Part shown: piece by piece, positions 16,063 to 24,769 of the stretch
How positions within the stretch are numbered: the first letter of the stretch is position 1
Layout: the number at the start of each line of letters is the position of its first letter
Assembly (NCBI RefSeq): GCF_006738645.1
Contig: NZ_AP019700.1
Coordinates: 1,004,001 to 1,068,000 of the forward strand
DNA length: 64,000 nucleotides
Origin: Stella humosa
GTDB taxonomy: Bacteria; Pseudomonadota; Alphaproteobacteria; ATCC43930; Allostellaceae
Direction: 5' to 3'
The notes under the pieces: generated by a model
Told to the model about the DNA's origin: nothing
Database searches by the model: none
The model's input: the letters and a program-made list of their open reading frames with translations, nothing else
Program-made: the position numbers and the translations under genes

Positions 16063-17910
16063 GTGGCGGTCGAAGGGCAGGGGAGCGATCTGGTCCAGGT
16101 GGTGGCGCTGCTGGGGGCGGCCGTCGTCGCCGTGCCGCTGTTCAAGCGCATGGGGCTGGGCTCGGTGCTGGGCTATCTGGCGGCCGGGTTGGCGATCGGC
16201 CCGTTCGGGCTGCGCCTTTTCAGCGACGCCCAGGCGATCCTGCATTTCGCCGAGCTGGGCGTCGTCATGTTCCTCTTCGTGATCGGGCTGGAGATGCAGC
16301 CCTCGCGGCTGTGGGGCCTCCGGCGGGAGATCTTCGGCCTGGGGGCGGCCCAGGTCGCGCTCTGCGGCGGGCTGCTGACCGGGATCGGCATCCTCTGGGG
16401 GGCGCCGCCGGCAATGGCCTTCGTGGCGGCCATGGGCTTCGTGCTGTCCTCGACGGCCATCGCCATGCAGCTCCTCGACGAGCGCGGCGAGACCTCGACC
16501 CCGGCCGGCCAGAAGATCGTCTCCATCCTGCTGCTGGAGGACCTGGCGATCGTGCCCCTGCTGGCGATCGTCGCCTTCCTGGCGCCGGCGGCCAGCGACA
16601 CCGGCTGGAACCAGCGCGTGATCGACATGGCGCTGGCGGTCGGCGCCATCGTCGGCCTGGTCGTGGCCGGCCGCTGGCTGTTGAACCCGCTCTTCCGCCT
16701 GCTGGCGGCGGCCAGGGCGCGCGAGATCATGACGGCGGCTGCCCTGCTGGTGGTGCTGGGGGCGGCCCTGCTGATGCAGCTTGGCGGCCTGTCGATGGCG
16801 ATGGGCGCCTTCCTGGCTGGCGTGCTGCTGTCGGAATCGACGTTCCGCCACCAGCTCGAGGCCGACATCGAGCCCTTCCGCGGCATCCTGCTGGGCCTCT
16901 TCTTCCTGGCGGTCGGCATGTCGCTCGACTTCCGCGTGATCGGCCAGGCTTGGCCGGTGATCATGGGCGCGGTCGGCCTCTACATGGCGGTGAAGTCGCT
17001 CGGCATCTACATGATCGCCCGGGTCCTCAAGGCCGACCATCGCGAGGCGATCACCCGGGCGGCCCTGATGGCGCAGGGCGGCGAGTTCGCCTTCGTGCTC
17101 TATTCCGCCGCCGCCGGGGTCGGCATCTTCGATGCGCAGACCAACGCCATCCTGACCGCCACCGTCATCCTGTCGATGGCGCTGACGCCCCTGCTGACTT
17201 TGGCGGTCCGCCGCCTGACCCCGGCCGGCAGCCAGTCGATGGCCGATGTCGACACGGCCGACGAACTGAGCGGCACCGTGCTGATGATCGGCTTCGGCCG
17301 CTTCGGCCAGGTCGCCAGCCAGGCGCTGCTCGCGCGTGGGTTCGAGGTGGCGATCATCGAGAACGACACCGAGATGATCCGCAGCGCCGCCGATTTCGGC
17401 TTCAAGGTCTATTACGGCGACGGCACCCGGCTCGACATCCTGGCGACATCGGGTGCGGGCCGGGCGAAGGCGGTGCTGGTCTGCATCGACAAGGTCGAGG
17501 CCTCCAACCGCATCGTCGAGCTGATGCGCGCGGAATACCCGCTGACGCGGCTTTTCGTGCGCGCCTTCGACCGCGAGCATGCCCTGCACCTGATCGAGGC
17601 CGGCGTCGACTTCCACATCCGCGAAACCTTCGAATCGGCGATGGCGTTCGGCCAGGCGGCCCTGGTCGAGCTGGGCGTCCCGGTCGAGGAAGCGGCCGAG
17701 ATCACCGACGACGTGCGCCGGCGCGACGAGGAACGGCTGGAGCTGCAGGCGACCGGCGGCATCTATGCCGGCACCGACCTGATGCGCGGCAACGTGCCGA
17801 GGCCGGGCCCGCTGACCCAGCCCAAGCGGCACGGCCAGGTCGTGTGCGGCGAGACGGCGACGCCACTCGACGAGGCGCAACTGCCGGAAAGGGCACCGCA
17901 GCGCGCATAA
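16063..17910 (+). CDS. Monovalent cation:proton antiporter-2 with TrkA-N domain (KefB/KefC type)
   Basis: A 615-residue protein. About 12 membrane helices (residues 10-385) include 'YLAAGLAIGPFGL', 'LGVVMFLFVIGLEM' and 'QGGEFAFVLYS', the CPA2 hallmarks. A cytosolic RCK/TrkA-N domain follows (about 405-525) with the nucleotide-binding 'MIGFGRFGQVASQALLARG' and acidic 'IIENDTE'. It should exchange K+ (or Na+) for H+, gated by NAD(H) or glutathione adducts. No KefF/KefG ancillary gene is adjacent, although WrbA, a flavodoxin-fold quinone reductase, follows. GTG 16063 follows GGAGAGG. Short inverted repeats (TATACC/GGTATA and GTACGACGTAC) lie in the 72-bp upstream gap. Confidence 0.9.
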   Translation: MAVEGQGSDLVQVVALLGAAVVAVPLFKRMGLGSVLGYLAAGLAIGPFGLRLFSDAQAILHFAELGVVMFLFVIGLEMQPSRLWGLRREIFGLGAAQVALCGGLLTGIGILWGAPPAMAFVAAMGFVLSSTAIAMQLLDERGETSTPAGQKIVSILLLEDLAIVPLLAIVAFLAPAASDTGWNQRVIDMALAVGAIVGLVVAGRWLLNPLFRLLAAARAREIMTAAALLVVLGAALLMQLGGLSMAMGAFLAGVLLSESTFRHQLEADIEPFRGILLGLFFLAVGMSLDFRVIGQAWPVIMGAVGLYMAVKSLGIYMIARVLKADHREAITRAALMAQGGEFAFVLYSAAAGVGIFDAQTNAILTATVILSMALTPLLTLAVRRLTPAGSQSMADVDTADELSGTVLMIGFGRFGQVASQALLARGFEVAIIENDTEMIRSAADFGFKVYYGDGTRLDILATSGAGRAKAVLVCIDKVEASNRIVELMRAEYPLTRLFVRAFDREHALHLIEAGVDFHIRETFESAMAFGQAALVELGVPVEEAAEITDDVRRRDEERLELQATGGIYAGTDLMRGNVPRPGPLTQPKRHGQVVCGETATPLDEAQLPERAPQRA

Positions 17911-18039
17911 TTCGGCGGGCGGATCGGCGGATTGGGTCTTCCGGGGAAACAATCCGTTTCGTCCGCTCCGTCTACTCTCGGGCGCCTGAATCGGGCCATA
18001 TCGGTCGGGACGATGCATTCGACCGATGAGGCTAACCCG

Positions 18040-18639
18040 ATGACCAAGGTTCTCGTGCTCTATTATTCCAGCTACGGCCATGTCGAGACGATGGCCAACG
18101 CCGTCGCCGAGGGCGCCCGCGCGGCCGGTGCCACGGTCGACGTGAAGCGCGTGCCCGAACTGGTGCCCGACGAGATCGCGCGCAAGAGCCACTTCAAGCT
18201 GGACCAGGCGGCCCCCATCGCCACCGTTGAGGAATTGGCCGACTACGACGCCATCATCGTCGGCACCGGCACCCGCTTCGGCCGGATGCCGGCGCAGATG
18301 GCGAACTTCTGGGACCAGACCGGCGGGCTGTGGGCCAAGGGCGCCCTGGTCGGCAAGGTCGGTGCTGCCTTCTCCTCGACCGCGACCCAGCATGGCGGGC
18401 AGGAGACGACGCTCTTCTCGATCATCACCAACCTGCTGCATCACGGGCTGGTCGTGGTCGGCCTGCCCTATGCCTTCCAGGGCCAGATGCGCATGGACGA
18501 GATCACCGGCGGGTCGCCTTATGGCGCCACCACGCTGACCGGCGGCGACGGTTCGCGCCAGCCGAGCGAGAACGAGTTGGCCGGCGCCCGCTTCCAGGGC
18601 CGCCATGTGGCCGAGGTGGCGATCAAGCTGGCGAAGTAG
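18040..18639 (+). CDS. wrbA: NAD(P)H:quinone oxidoreductase, WrbA family
   Basis: A 199-residue flavodoxin-like protein. The FMN phosphate loop is '[19 protein letters not shown]' (residues 7-25), and the further WrbA blocks are '[19 protein letters not shown]', '[17 protein letters not shown]' and '[20 protein letters not shown]'. WrbA proteins are tetrameric and carry out two-electron reduction of quinones in the cytosol, preventing redox cycling. Length and all family motifs are normal. The upstream gap (17911-18039) shows no feature I can name. Confidence 0.95.
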   Translation: MTKVLVLYYSSYGHVETMANAVAEGARAAGATVDVKRVPELVPDEIARKSHFKLDQAAPIATVEELADYDAIIVGTGTRFGRMPAQMANFWDQTGGLWAKGALVGKVGAAFSSTATQHGGQETTLFSIITNLLHHGLVVVGLPYAFQGQMRMDEITGGSPYGATTLTGGDGSRQPSENELAGARFQGRHVAEVAIKLAK

Positions 18640-18645
18640 CGACCG

Positions 18646-18674
18646 GGGCGCCGCTTCATCCTGGAGCGGCGCCC
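18646..18674. terminator. Strong hairpin between convergent genes
   Basis: A 10-bp perfect stem GGGCGCCGCT/AGCGGCGCCC with a 9-nt loop starts 7 bp after the wrbA stop and lies before the stop of the convergent GNAT-Dabb gene. No T-run follows, as is frequent in GC-rich alphaproteobacteria. A bidirectional terminator is the simplest reading. Confidence 0.5.
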
Positions 18675-18698
18675 GGCCGGGTCGTCAGCAGTCCGCCG

Positions 18699-19526
18699 TC
18701 AGTAGTCGGCGACGATGGTGTCGGCGATGAAGCCGTCCATGAAGCGTGCCAGCCGCTCGTGCAGCGGCGTGCGGACATAGGCCGCCAGGGCCGCGCGCGA
18801 GGCGAATTCGCTATGCAGCACCAGCCCGTAGCCCTGCGACTTGCGGGCGGTGTTGGGCACGAAGCGATAGGCGCGGATGGCAGGGTCGGTGGTCAGCATC
18901 TCGGCTGCGAACCGGTGCAGCCCGGCCCATTCCTCGGCCGTGATCTCGCGCGCCGCCCGGAAGATGCAAACATGCCGGACCGGCCGGGCAATGCGATAGA
19001 GGACATGGTGCGCCAGCGCATGGCCGGGCGGCAGCGCCGGATGGTCGAAGTCGCCATCGGCGTCGCGCGCCATGCCGATCCGCTCCATCACCGTCCAGGA
19101 CGGGCGGTTGGCGGGCACGGTGAAGGATACCACCTCGTCCAGCCCGGCTTCGTCGAAGGCGAAGTCGAGCACCCGCCGGGCCGCCTCGACGGCATAGCCA
19201 TGGCCCCAGCAATCCCGCGCCAAGCGCCAGCCGATTTCGACCGCCGGGGTGAAATGCGCCGGGAAATCCCGGTGGGCCAGGCCGACATAGCCCGCAAACG
19301 CCGTTCGGCCCGGCACCTCCAGCGCCCACAGCCCGTAGCCATGCTGCGCGAAATGGTCGGCGATGCGCCCGGCGAGTGCATCGCTGCCGGCGCGGTCGAG
19401 CACGGCCGGGAAATGCTCCATGACCACCGGGTCGGCATTGAGGGCGGCGAACGCCGGGAGATCGTCCGGCCGCCACGGCCGCAGGATGAGGCGTGGCGTG
19501 CGCAATGTCGGATGGTTGCCGGTCAT
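18699..19526 (-). CDS. GNAT acetyltransferase fused to a Dabb (alpha-beta barrel) domain
   Basis: A 275-residue protein in two parts. Residues 1-170 are a RimJ/RimL-type GNAT domain ('LRTPRLILRPWRPDDLPAFAAL', 'EIGWRLARDCWGHGYAVEAARR', 'NRPSWTVMERIGMARD'), which should transfer acetyl from acetyl-CoA to an amine. Residues 183-275 ('VRHVCIFRAAREITAEEW', 'SEFASRAALAAYVRTPLHE') match the stress-responsive A/B-barrel (Dabb) domain, a small dimeric ferredoxin-like fold. There is no start codon with a ribosome binding site at the junction, so this is a true fusion. Its ATG overlaps the stop of the upstream glycosyltransferase gene (ATGA). Confidence 0.82.
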   Translation of the reverse strand: MTGNHPTLRTPRLILRPWRPDDLPAFAALNADPVVMEHFPAVLDRAGSDALAGRIADHFAQHGYGLWALEVPGRTAFAGYVGLAHRDFPAHFTPAVEIGWRLARDCWGHGYAVEAARRVLDFAFDEAGLDEVVSFTVPANRPSWTVMERIGMARDADGDFDHPALPPGHALAHHVLYRIARPVRHVCIFRAAREITAEEWAGLHRFAAEMLTTDPAIRAYRFVPNTARKSQGYGLVLHSEFASRAALAAYVRTPLHERLARFMDGFIADTIVADY

Positions 19527-20278
19527 GCGTCCTCGTGCCGGACCGCGGGCGGCCTCTGCGGCATGTCATGGTCGTTGCGCATCACGGTTTCCGGATAGTG
19601 GCCGGCCTTCGAGCCGTGGACGAACGCGGTCGGATAGCTCCAGTACACCACGGCCTGCGTCCGGGCCATGGCATGGGACATGGCCCAGTCGATCGGCAGG
19701 ACCGGCTCCCTCAGGATCTCCAGCACCTTGATGCAGAATCGGCGCGATATCAGGTAGCCGCAACTGGTTCGGTCGCGTGGGGGCAATACCCGATAGAACA
19801 TGGCGTTGACCGCCGGCATGCCGCCGCGCGGTGCCATGTTGACGCCGCCGACGATGTCCACCACGTCCCATTGCCGCGGCTGCGATTGCAGGGTCCGGCG
19901 CAGGATCGGCACGCTGCGCTCCAGCAGGACGATGTCGTCCTCGACGACGAGCGCGAAGTCCTTGCCCGACGCCACGATGCGTTCGTAGGCCGCCAGATGG
20001 TTGTGGTAGCAGGACAGTTCGCTGGGCGAGAGTTCGCGCGGCCCCAGCCAGGCGGCCACCTGGACCGCCGCTTCCAGGGTGCGGAACCGGCGCCTGGCCA
20101 TCGAGATGCCGTAGGTCCAGGGCATGTTGCCGTTTTCCTGGGCGATCGCATAGCCCAGGAAGGTCGCATAGACCGGTGCCATCCAGTCGTTCCAGCGCGC
20201 CGGGTCGAACCGGTAGGGCGGCACGATCTCCCGCGCCACCATTTCCGGCGGCCAGTCCGCCACGAATTGCAGGGCCAC
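19523..20278 (-). CDS. Glycosyltransferase family 25 protein (start codon unresolved)
   Basis: A 251-residue frame from GTG 20278. It contains 'CYHNHLAAYERIVASGKDFA' and the metal-binding acidic motif in 'LVVEDDIVLLE' (about residues 100-118), then 'VNAMFYRVL', 'TSCGYLISRRF' and 'SYPTAFVHGSKAGHYPETV'. These are the blocks of family 25 LPS/glycan glycosyltransferases. In the same frame, upstream of the GTG, 27 further codons read 'ILDCYVIHHPANTERRR' and onward, which looks exactly like the family's N-terminus. That stretch has no ATG, GTG or TTG before the in-frame TAG. The start is therefore non-canonical, lost by mutation, or the protein is N-terminally shortened. Confidence 0.75.
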   Translation of the reverse strand: MALQFVADWPPEMVAREIVPPYRFDPARWNDWMAPVYATFLGYAIAQENGNMPWTYGISMARRRFRTLEAAVQVAAWLGPRELSPSELSCYHNHLAAYERIVASGKDFALVVEDDIVLLERSVPILRRTLQSQPRQWDVVDIVGGVNMAPRGGMPAVNAMFYRVLPPRDRTSCGYLISRRFCIKVLEILREPVLPIDWAMSHAMARTQAVVYWSYPTAFVHGSKAGHYPETVMRNDHDMPQRPPAVRHEDA

Positions 20279-20508
20279 TTCCGACGGCAGCGCGGAGTTC
20301 TCCAGATACCGTCGGCGCTCCGTGTTGGCCGGGTGGTGGATGACGTAGCAGTCGAGGATGTCGGTACCGTTTCTCCAGGGAGGGGGACCCTAGCCGAAGC
20401 GGGCGGTGCGGTGAAATCGGATCCTGTCGATGGCACCATCGAATGCTGGTGGCGCCGCCCGGCCTGACGGAGAATGTGCGTCGACCGCGACCGGAGAGCA
20501 CGCCCCCG

Positions 20509-21903
20509 ATGAACGATATCCCGATCCAGCCCCAGCCCCAGCCGCCCCGATCCGACACCGGCATCCAGTCCTTCTTCCTGCCGCCGGGTACGCCCGGCCG
20601 GCCGCGCATCGCCCGCGCCGAGGGTATCTGGCTGGAGGACACGGCCGGCAACCGCTATCTCGACGCCTCGTCGGGGCCGGTCGCGAGCAATCTCGGCCAT
20701 GGCAACCCGCGCGTCCTGGCGGCGCTCGAGAAGCAGGCCCGCGCGGCGGCCTTCGCCTTCCCCGCGCAGTTCGAGAGCGAGGCCAACCTGGAACTGGGCG
20801 AGCGGCTGGCGCGCCTGTGCGGCCCCGGCCTCGACCGCGCCTTCCTCGTATCCGGCGGGTCGGAGGCGACCGAGACGGTGATCAAGTTCTGCCGACAGCA
20901 TGCCGTCGTGACGGGCCAGGGCAGCCGCTGGAAGGTGCTGTCGCGCGAGCCCGGCTACCACGGCAACACGCTGGGCGCGCTGGCCGTGTCGGGCGATGCC
21001 CATGCCCATGAGGTGTTCGGGCCCCTGCTGCGCGCGGTCGACCGGGTGCCGGCCCCCTTCACCTACCGCCTGCCGGCCAACCACACGGCCGAGAGCCATG
21101 CGCGCGCCTGTGCGGCCGCCCTGGAGGAGGCCATCGTCCGCGAAGGGCCGGAGACGGTGTTGGCCTTCATCATGGAGCCGGTCGGCGGCCTGGCGACGGG
21201 CGCCCTGGTCGCGCCCGACGTCTACTACCGCACGGTGCGGGAGATCTGCTCGCGCCACGGCGTGCTGCTGATCTTCGACGAGGTGATGAGCGGCGCCGGC
21301 CGCACCGGCCGCTTCCTGGCGGCCGACCACTGGCCCGATGCCCGGCCCGACCTCGTCACGCTGGCCAAGGGGGTGACCGCCGGCTACACGCCGATGGGGG
21401 TGATGATGGCGCCGGCCGCCATGGCCGACACGCTGGCCCGCGCCGGCGGCTTCATGCAGGGCTTCACCTACTTTGCCAACCCGCTCTCCTGCGCGGTCGG
21501 CTGCGCCGTCCTGGCCGAGATGGAGGAGCGCGACCTGCCCGGCAACGCCGCGCGCATGGGCGAGCGGCTGCGCGCCCGCCTGCATGGCCTGCGTGATCGC
21601 AGCCCGATCGTGGGCGACGTGCGCGGCCTGGGCCTGCTGATGGCGATGGAACTGGTCGCCGACAAGGAGACCAAGGCGATGATCCCGCTGGAGCGGATGG
21701 CGCCCTATCGCCTCCAGCAACTGGGCCTGCAGCATGGCCTGGCGCTCTATTGCCGGCGGACCAACCGCGGCACCTATGGCGACTGGGTGATGGTGTCGCC
21801 GCCGCTGGTCGTCACCGCCGACGAGGTCGACATGCTGGCCGACCGCCTGGAGGCGGTCATCGACGCCTATGTCGCCGAGCTGTCCGCCGACGGCGTGATC
21901 TGA
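20509..21903 (+). CDS. Class III aminotransferase (PLP-dependent)
   Basis: A 464-residue protein of the omega-amino-acid:pyruvate/GABA aminotransferase group. Conserved parts are 'DTAGNRYLDASSGPVASNLGH', 'FLVSGGSEATETVIKF' (cofactor phosphate region), 'SREPGYHGNTLGALAVSG', 'LIFDEVMSGAGRTGRF' (the PLP-binding Asp), and 'LVTLAKGVTAGYTPMG' with the Schiff-base Lys. It should move an amino group from an omega-amine or amino acid to pyruvate or 2-oxoglutarate. ATG 20509 is chosen; upstream sequence in frame (from 20443) looks non-coding. Only 40 bp separate it from the dimethylformamidase-like gene, so the two form an amine/amide catabolism operon by context. Confidence 0.9.
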   Translation: MNDIPIQPQPQPPRSDTGIQSFFLPPGTPGRPRIARAEGIWLEDTAGNRYLDASSGPVASNLGHGNPRVLAALEKQARAAAFAFPAQFESEANLELGERLARLCGPGLDRAFLVSGGSEATETVIKFCRQHAVVTGQGSRWKVLSREPGYHGNTLGALAVSGDAHAHEVFGPLLRAVDRVPAPFTYRLPANHTAESHARACAAALEEAIVREGPETVLAFIMEPVGGLATGALVAPDVYYRTVREICSRHGVLLIFDEVMSGAGRTGRFLAADHWPDARPDLVTLAKGVTAGYTPMGVMMAPAAMADTLARAGGFMQGFTYFANPLSCAVGCAVLAEMEERDLPGNAARMGERLRARLHGLRDRSPIVGDVRGLGLLMAMELVADKETKAMIPLERMAPYRLQQLGLQHGLALYCRRTNRGTYGDWVMVSPPLVVTADEVDMLADRLEAVIDAYVAELSADGVI

Positions 21904-21943
21904 CGGATTTGTCTGTCCTGCCCAAAGAGGATTCGAGCCAAAG

Positions 21944-24121
21944 ATGACCGTTCCCTTCATCGGCTATGTCGACCGTTTCTCGGCCCGTCCCGGCGGCCGG
22001 ATCGAGGTCAAGGTATCGAGCACGCTCGGCGGCTCCTACGCGGCGGACCTGGTACGGGTGCGCCATGGCGACCCCAACCCTGACGGCCCCGGCATCCGCT
22101 TCATCCCGCTGCCGTCGGGCTTCGCCGGCACCTATCCGGCACGCTTCCAGCCGACGCCGCTCGGCTCCTACGCGCGGATCGAGGCGCCCGAGCTCGACAC
22201 GCGGATGGCCTTCACCCTGGTTGCCCGGGTGCAGCCCTGGCTGCTGTCGGCCGAGCCGCGCACCGTGGCCGCGCGCCTGGACGCGTCGGGCGACGGCTGG
22301 CAGCTCGCCATGACCAGCAGCGGCGCCAGCTTCACCGTGCGCGCCGGCGGCCAGGAGGTCGCGGTCGCGGTCGCAGCGCCGCCGGTCACGCGCCGCTGGT
22401 ACGAGCTGACGGCCAGCTTCGACGGCCGCAAGCTGGCGCTCGACCAGAAGGCGCTGGCGGTCACCTGGGGCGCCAGCGACAGCGGGTCGGCCGAGATCGC
22501 GGCCGACACCCAGCTCGCCTGCCCGCCGGGTGCGGCGATCACGGTCGGGGCGGCCGTCGCCGGCACCGATGCGCGCGACCATTTCGACGGCCGCATCGAG
22601 GACCCGCGCCTTTATCGCGGGGTCCGTCGACCGGGCGTCAGCGATCCCGACCCGGCCGATCCCAACCTGCTCGCCTGGTGGGATTTCTCGCGCGGGATCG
22701 ACACCCAGATGGTGGAGGATTCCGGTCCCTCGGGCCTGGCCGGCACGCTCGTGAACCTGCCGACGCGCGCCGTCTGCGGGTCGCTATGGACGGGCGAGGA
22801 GCATGCCTGGAAGCATGCGCCGCGGCACTATGCGGCGATCCACTTCCATTCCGACGATTTGGGCGACGCCGGCTGGGCGACGGACTTCGTCGTCGACATC
22901 CCGGCCGACATGAAGAGCGGCGCCTATGGCGTGCGCCTGCGCACCGAAGGGTACGAGGACGTCATCCCCTTCTATGTCGTGCCGCCCAAGGGCAAGACGA
23001 CCGCCCCCGTCGTCTTCCTGGCCTCGACCTTCACCTTCCAGGTCTATGCCAACTACAACCGCTTCAACTGCGACGAGGGCTACAAGGCCCGGCGGACGGC
23101 GTGGAACGCCTATCCCTACCATCCCGACGAGCACCATGATTTCGGCCACAGCACCTACAACTTCCACCCCGACGGCAGCGGCATCGCCTATTCGTCGCGC
23201 CTGCGCCCGATCATCAATTTCCGCGCGGGCTACCTGTCCTACGAGGACCTGCGCGGCTCGGGCCTGCGCCACTACCCGTCCGATACCCACCTGCTGGACT
23301 GGCTGGAGGAGAAGGGGATCGCCTACGACGTCATCACCGACGAGGAGCTGGACGAGGAGGGGCTGGAACTCCTGCGCCCCTACAAGGTGCTGGTGACGGG
23401 GACCCATCCCGAATACCACACGCCGCGCACGCTGGACGCCATCCAGGACTATGTCGGCCAGGGCGGGCGGCTGGTCTATCTCGGCGGCAACGGCTTCTAC
23501 TGGAAGGTGGCGCGGCGCTTCGACCTGCCCCACGTCGTCGAGATCCGCCGCGGCGAGGGCGGCATCCGCGCCTGGGCGGCGGAATCGGGCGAATACTACA
23601 ACGCCTTGGACGGCACCTATGGCGGACTGTGGCGGCGCAACGGCCGGCCGCCGCAGAAGCTGGCCGGCGTCGGCTTCTCGGGCCAGGGCAAGTTCGAGGG
23701 CTCCTACTACCGGCGCCTGCCGGCCTCGTACGATCCGGCGGTCTCGTGGATCTTCGCGGGCGTGGAGGGGGACACGATCGGCGATTTCGGCCTGTCGGGT
23801 GGCGGCGCCGCCGGCTTCGAGCTGGACCGTGCCGACCCGGTGCTGGGCACGCCGCCCAACGCCTACGTGCTGGCCCGGTCCGAAGGGCACCAGGACCACT
23901 TCGTGACCGTGCCCGAGGAACTGCTGACCCACCTGACGACGGTGACGGGCGAGCCGCCGGCCGACCTGATCCGCGCCGAGCTGGTCTATTTCGAGACGGT
24001 GAAGGGTGGGGCGGTGTTCTCCACCGGCTCCATCACCTTCTGCGGCAGCCTGTCCCACGATGGCTACGACAACCAAGTGTCGCGCATGCTGGAGAACGTG
24101 GTGCGGCGGTTCTCCGCCTGA
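21944..24121 (+). CDS. N,N-dimethylformamidase large (beta) subunit-like protein
   Basis: A 725-residue protein. The N-terminal 230 residues include a jelly-roll/laminin-G-like region ('DARDHFDGRIEDPRLYRG'). The C-terminal 450 carry the dimethylformamidase domain: 'IPFYVVPPKGKTTAPVVFLAS', 'TFQVYANYNRF', 'HLLDWLEEKGIAYDVITDEEL', 'YKVLVTGTHPEYHT', 'GGRLVYLGGNGFYWK'. The known enzyme is an iron amidohydrolase splitting DMF into dimethylamine and formate, made of large and small subunits. No small-subunit gene (about 130 residues) is found here. The true substrate may therefore differ. It lies in an operon with the aminotransferase; a GAGG-type ribosome binding site precedes the ATG. Confidence 0.82.
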   Translation: MTVPFIGYVDRFSARPGGRIEVKVSSTLGGSYAADLVRVRHGDPNPDGPGIRFIPLPSGFAGTYPARFQPTPLGSYARIEAPELDTRMAFTLVARVQPWLLSAEPRTVAARLDASGDGWQLAMTSSGASFTVRAGGQEVAVAVAAPPVTRRWYELTASFDGRKLALDQKALAVTWGASDSGSAEIAADTQLACPPGAAITVGAAVAGTDARDHFDGRIEDPRLYRGVRRPGVSDPDPADPNLLAWWDFSRGIDTQMVEDSGPSGLAGTLVNLPTRAVCGSLWTGEEHAWKHAPRHYAAIHFHSDDLGDAGWATDFVVDIPADMKSGAYGVRLRTEGYEDVIPFYVVPPKGKTTAPVVFLASTFTFQVYANYNRFNCDEGYKARRTAWNAYPYHPDEHHDFGHSTYNFHPDGSGIAYSSRLRPIINFRAGYLSYEDLRGSGLRHYPSDTHLLDWLEEKGIAYDVITDEELDEEGLELLRPYKVLVTGTHPEYHTPRTLDAIQDYVGQGGRLVYLGGNGFYWKVARRFDLPHVVEIRRGEGGIRAWAAESGEYYNALDGTYGGLWRRNGRPPQKLAGVGFSGQGKFEGSYYRRLPASYDPAVSWIFAGVEGDTIGDFGLSGGGAAGFELDRADPVLGTPPNAYVLARSEGHQDHFVTVPEELLTHLTTVTGEPPADLIRAELVYFETVKGGAVFSTGSITFCGSLSHDGYDNQVSRMLENVVRRFSA

Positions 24122-24133
24122 GCCGAAGCGGAC

Positions 24134-24769
24134 CTACCAGCGCAGCAGCCGGCGGCCCGCAAGGCCGCCGGCGGCCGTCGTGACGGCGATGGCGGTCCCG
24201 TACCAGGTGGCGACGAAAAGCGGCGAATCGTCGGGGCAGTGGACGGCATAGAAGGCCGCGGCCAAGGCGCCCGCGGCCAGCCCCGCCGCCATGCCCAGGC
24301 GCATCGGCGCCATCGGCGCGCCACGCCGCAGCACCGCCAGCATGGCGGCCAGCGGCGCCAGCGCCAGCAGCGGGATCGCCACCAGGCAGACCCCGGCGTT
24401 GGACCCGACCAGCCGGGTGCCCCAGCTTGCCGCCGGCGTCACGGCCAGTTCCACGGCGATGGCGACGGCCAGGGCCAACGGCGCCAGCAGCAGCAACGTC
24501 GCCAGCCCTGCCGGCTGCCCGTCCGGCCGGGCCAGCCGCAACACGGCCACCAGGGCGGCCGCCGCCAGCAGCAAGGTCAGCGCTGGCTTCAGCAGGAACC
24601 GGACGGTCCCGGCCGCGGCCACGATGTCGGCGCGCAGGCCAAGCCCGACCAGGAAGGCGACCAGGGTCGCCGCCAGCCCGCCGGCCAGGGCGAGCGTCAG
24701 CCGCCGCGGCAGGGGCATGCCGCCCCGCCGGTCGGTTGCCAGGGCGCGGATCAGTTCGTCCGTTTTCAT
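24134..24769 (-). CDS. NrsF-like (DUF1109) membrane anti-sigma factor
   Basis: A 211-residue protein with six predicted membrane helices and a short charged N-terminus ('MKTDELIRALATDRRGGMP') typical of DUF1109/NrsF. It has two cysteines, Cys128 and Cys178, 50 residues apart. This matches the spacing of the pair reported as necessary for sensing in Caulobacter NrsF (recalled, not checked). It is expected to hold the adjacent ECF sigma factor at the membrane until metal or oxidative stress releases it. The ATG overlaps the sigma gene stop (ATGA), which supports stoichiometric synthesis. Confidence 0.87.
   Translation of the reverse strand: MKTDELIRALATDRRGGMPLPRRLTLALAGGLAATLVAFLVGLGLRADIVAAAGTVRFLLKPALTLLLAAAALVAVLRLARPDGQPAGLATLLLLAPLALAVAIAVELAVTPAASWGTRLVGSNAGVCLVAIPLLALAPLAAMLAVLRRGAPMAPMRLGMAAGLAAGALAAAFYAVHCPDDSPLFVATWYGTAIAVTTAAGGLAGRRLLRW

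Noticed and set aside
15382-18606. A very long open frame (over 1000 codons) on the minus strand opposite the Kef-type antiporter, wrbA and the DUF924 gene
   Set aside because: It is rich in His, Gln, Arg and Gly, has no domain, and lies across three clear genes. Long antisense frames are a by-product of high GC.
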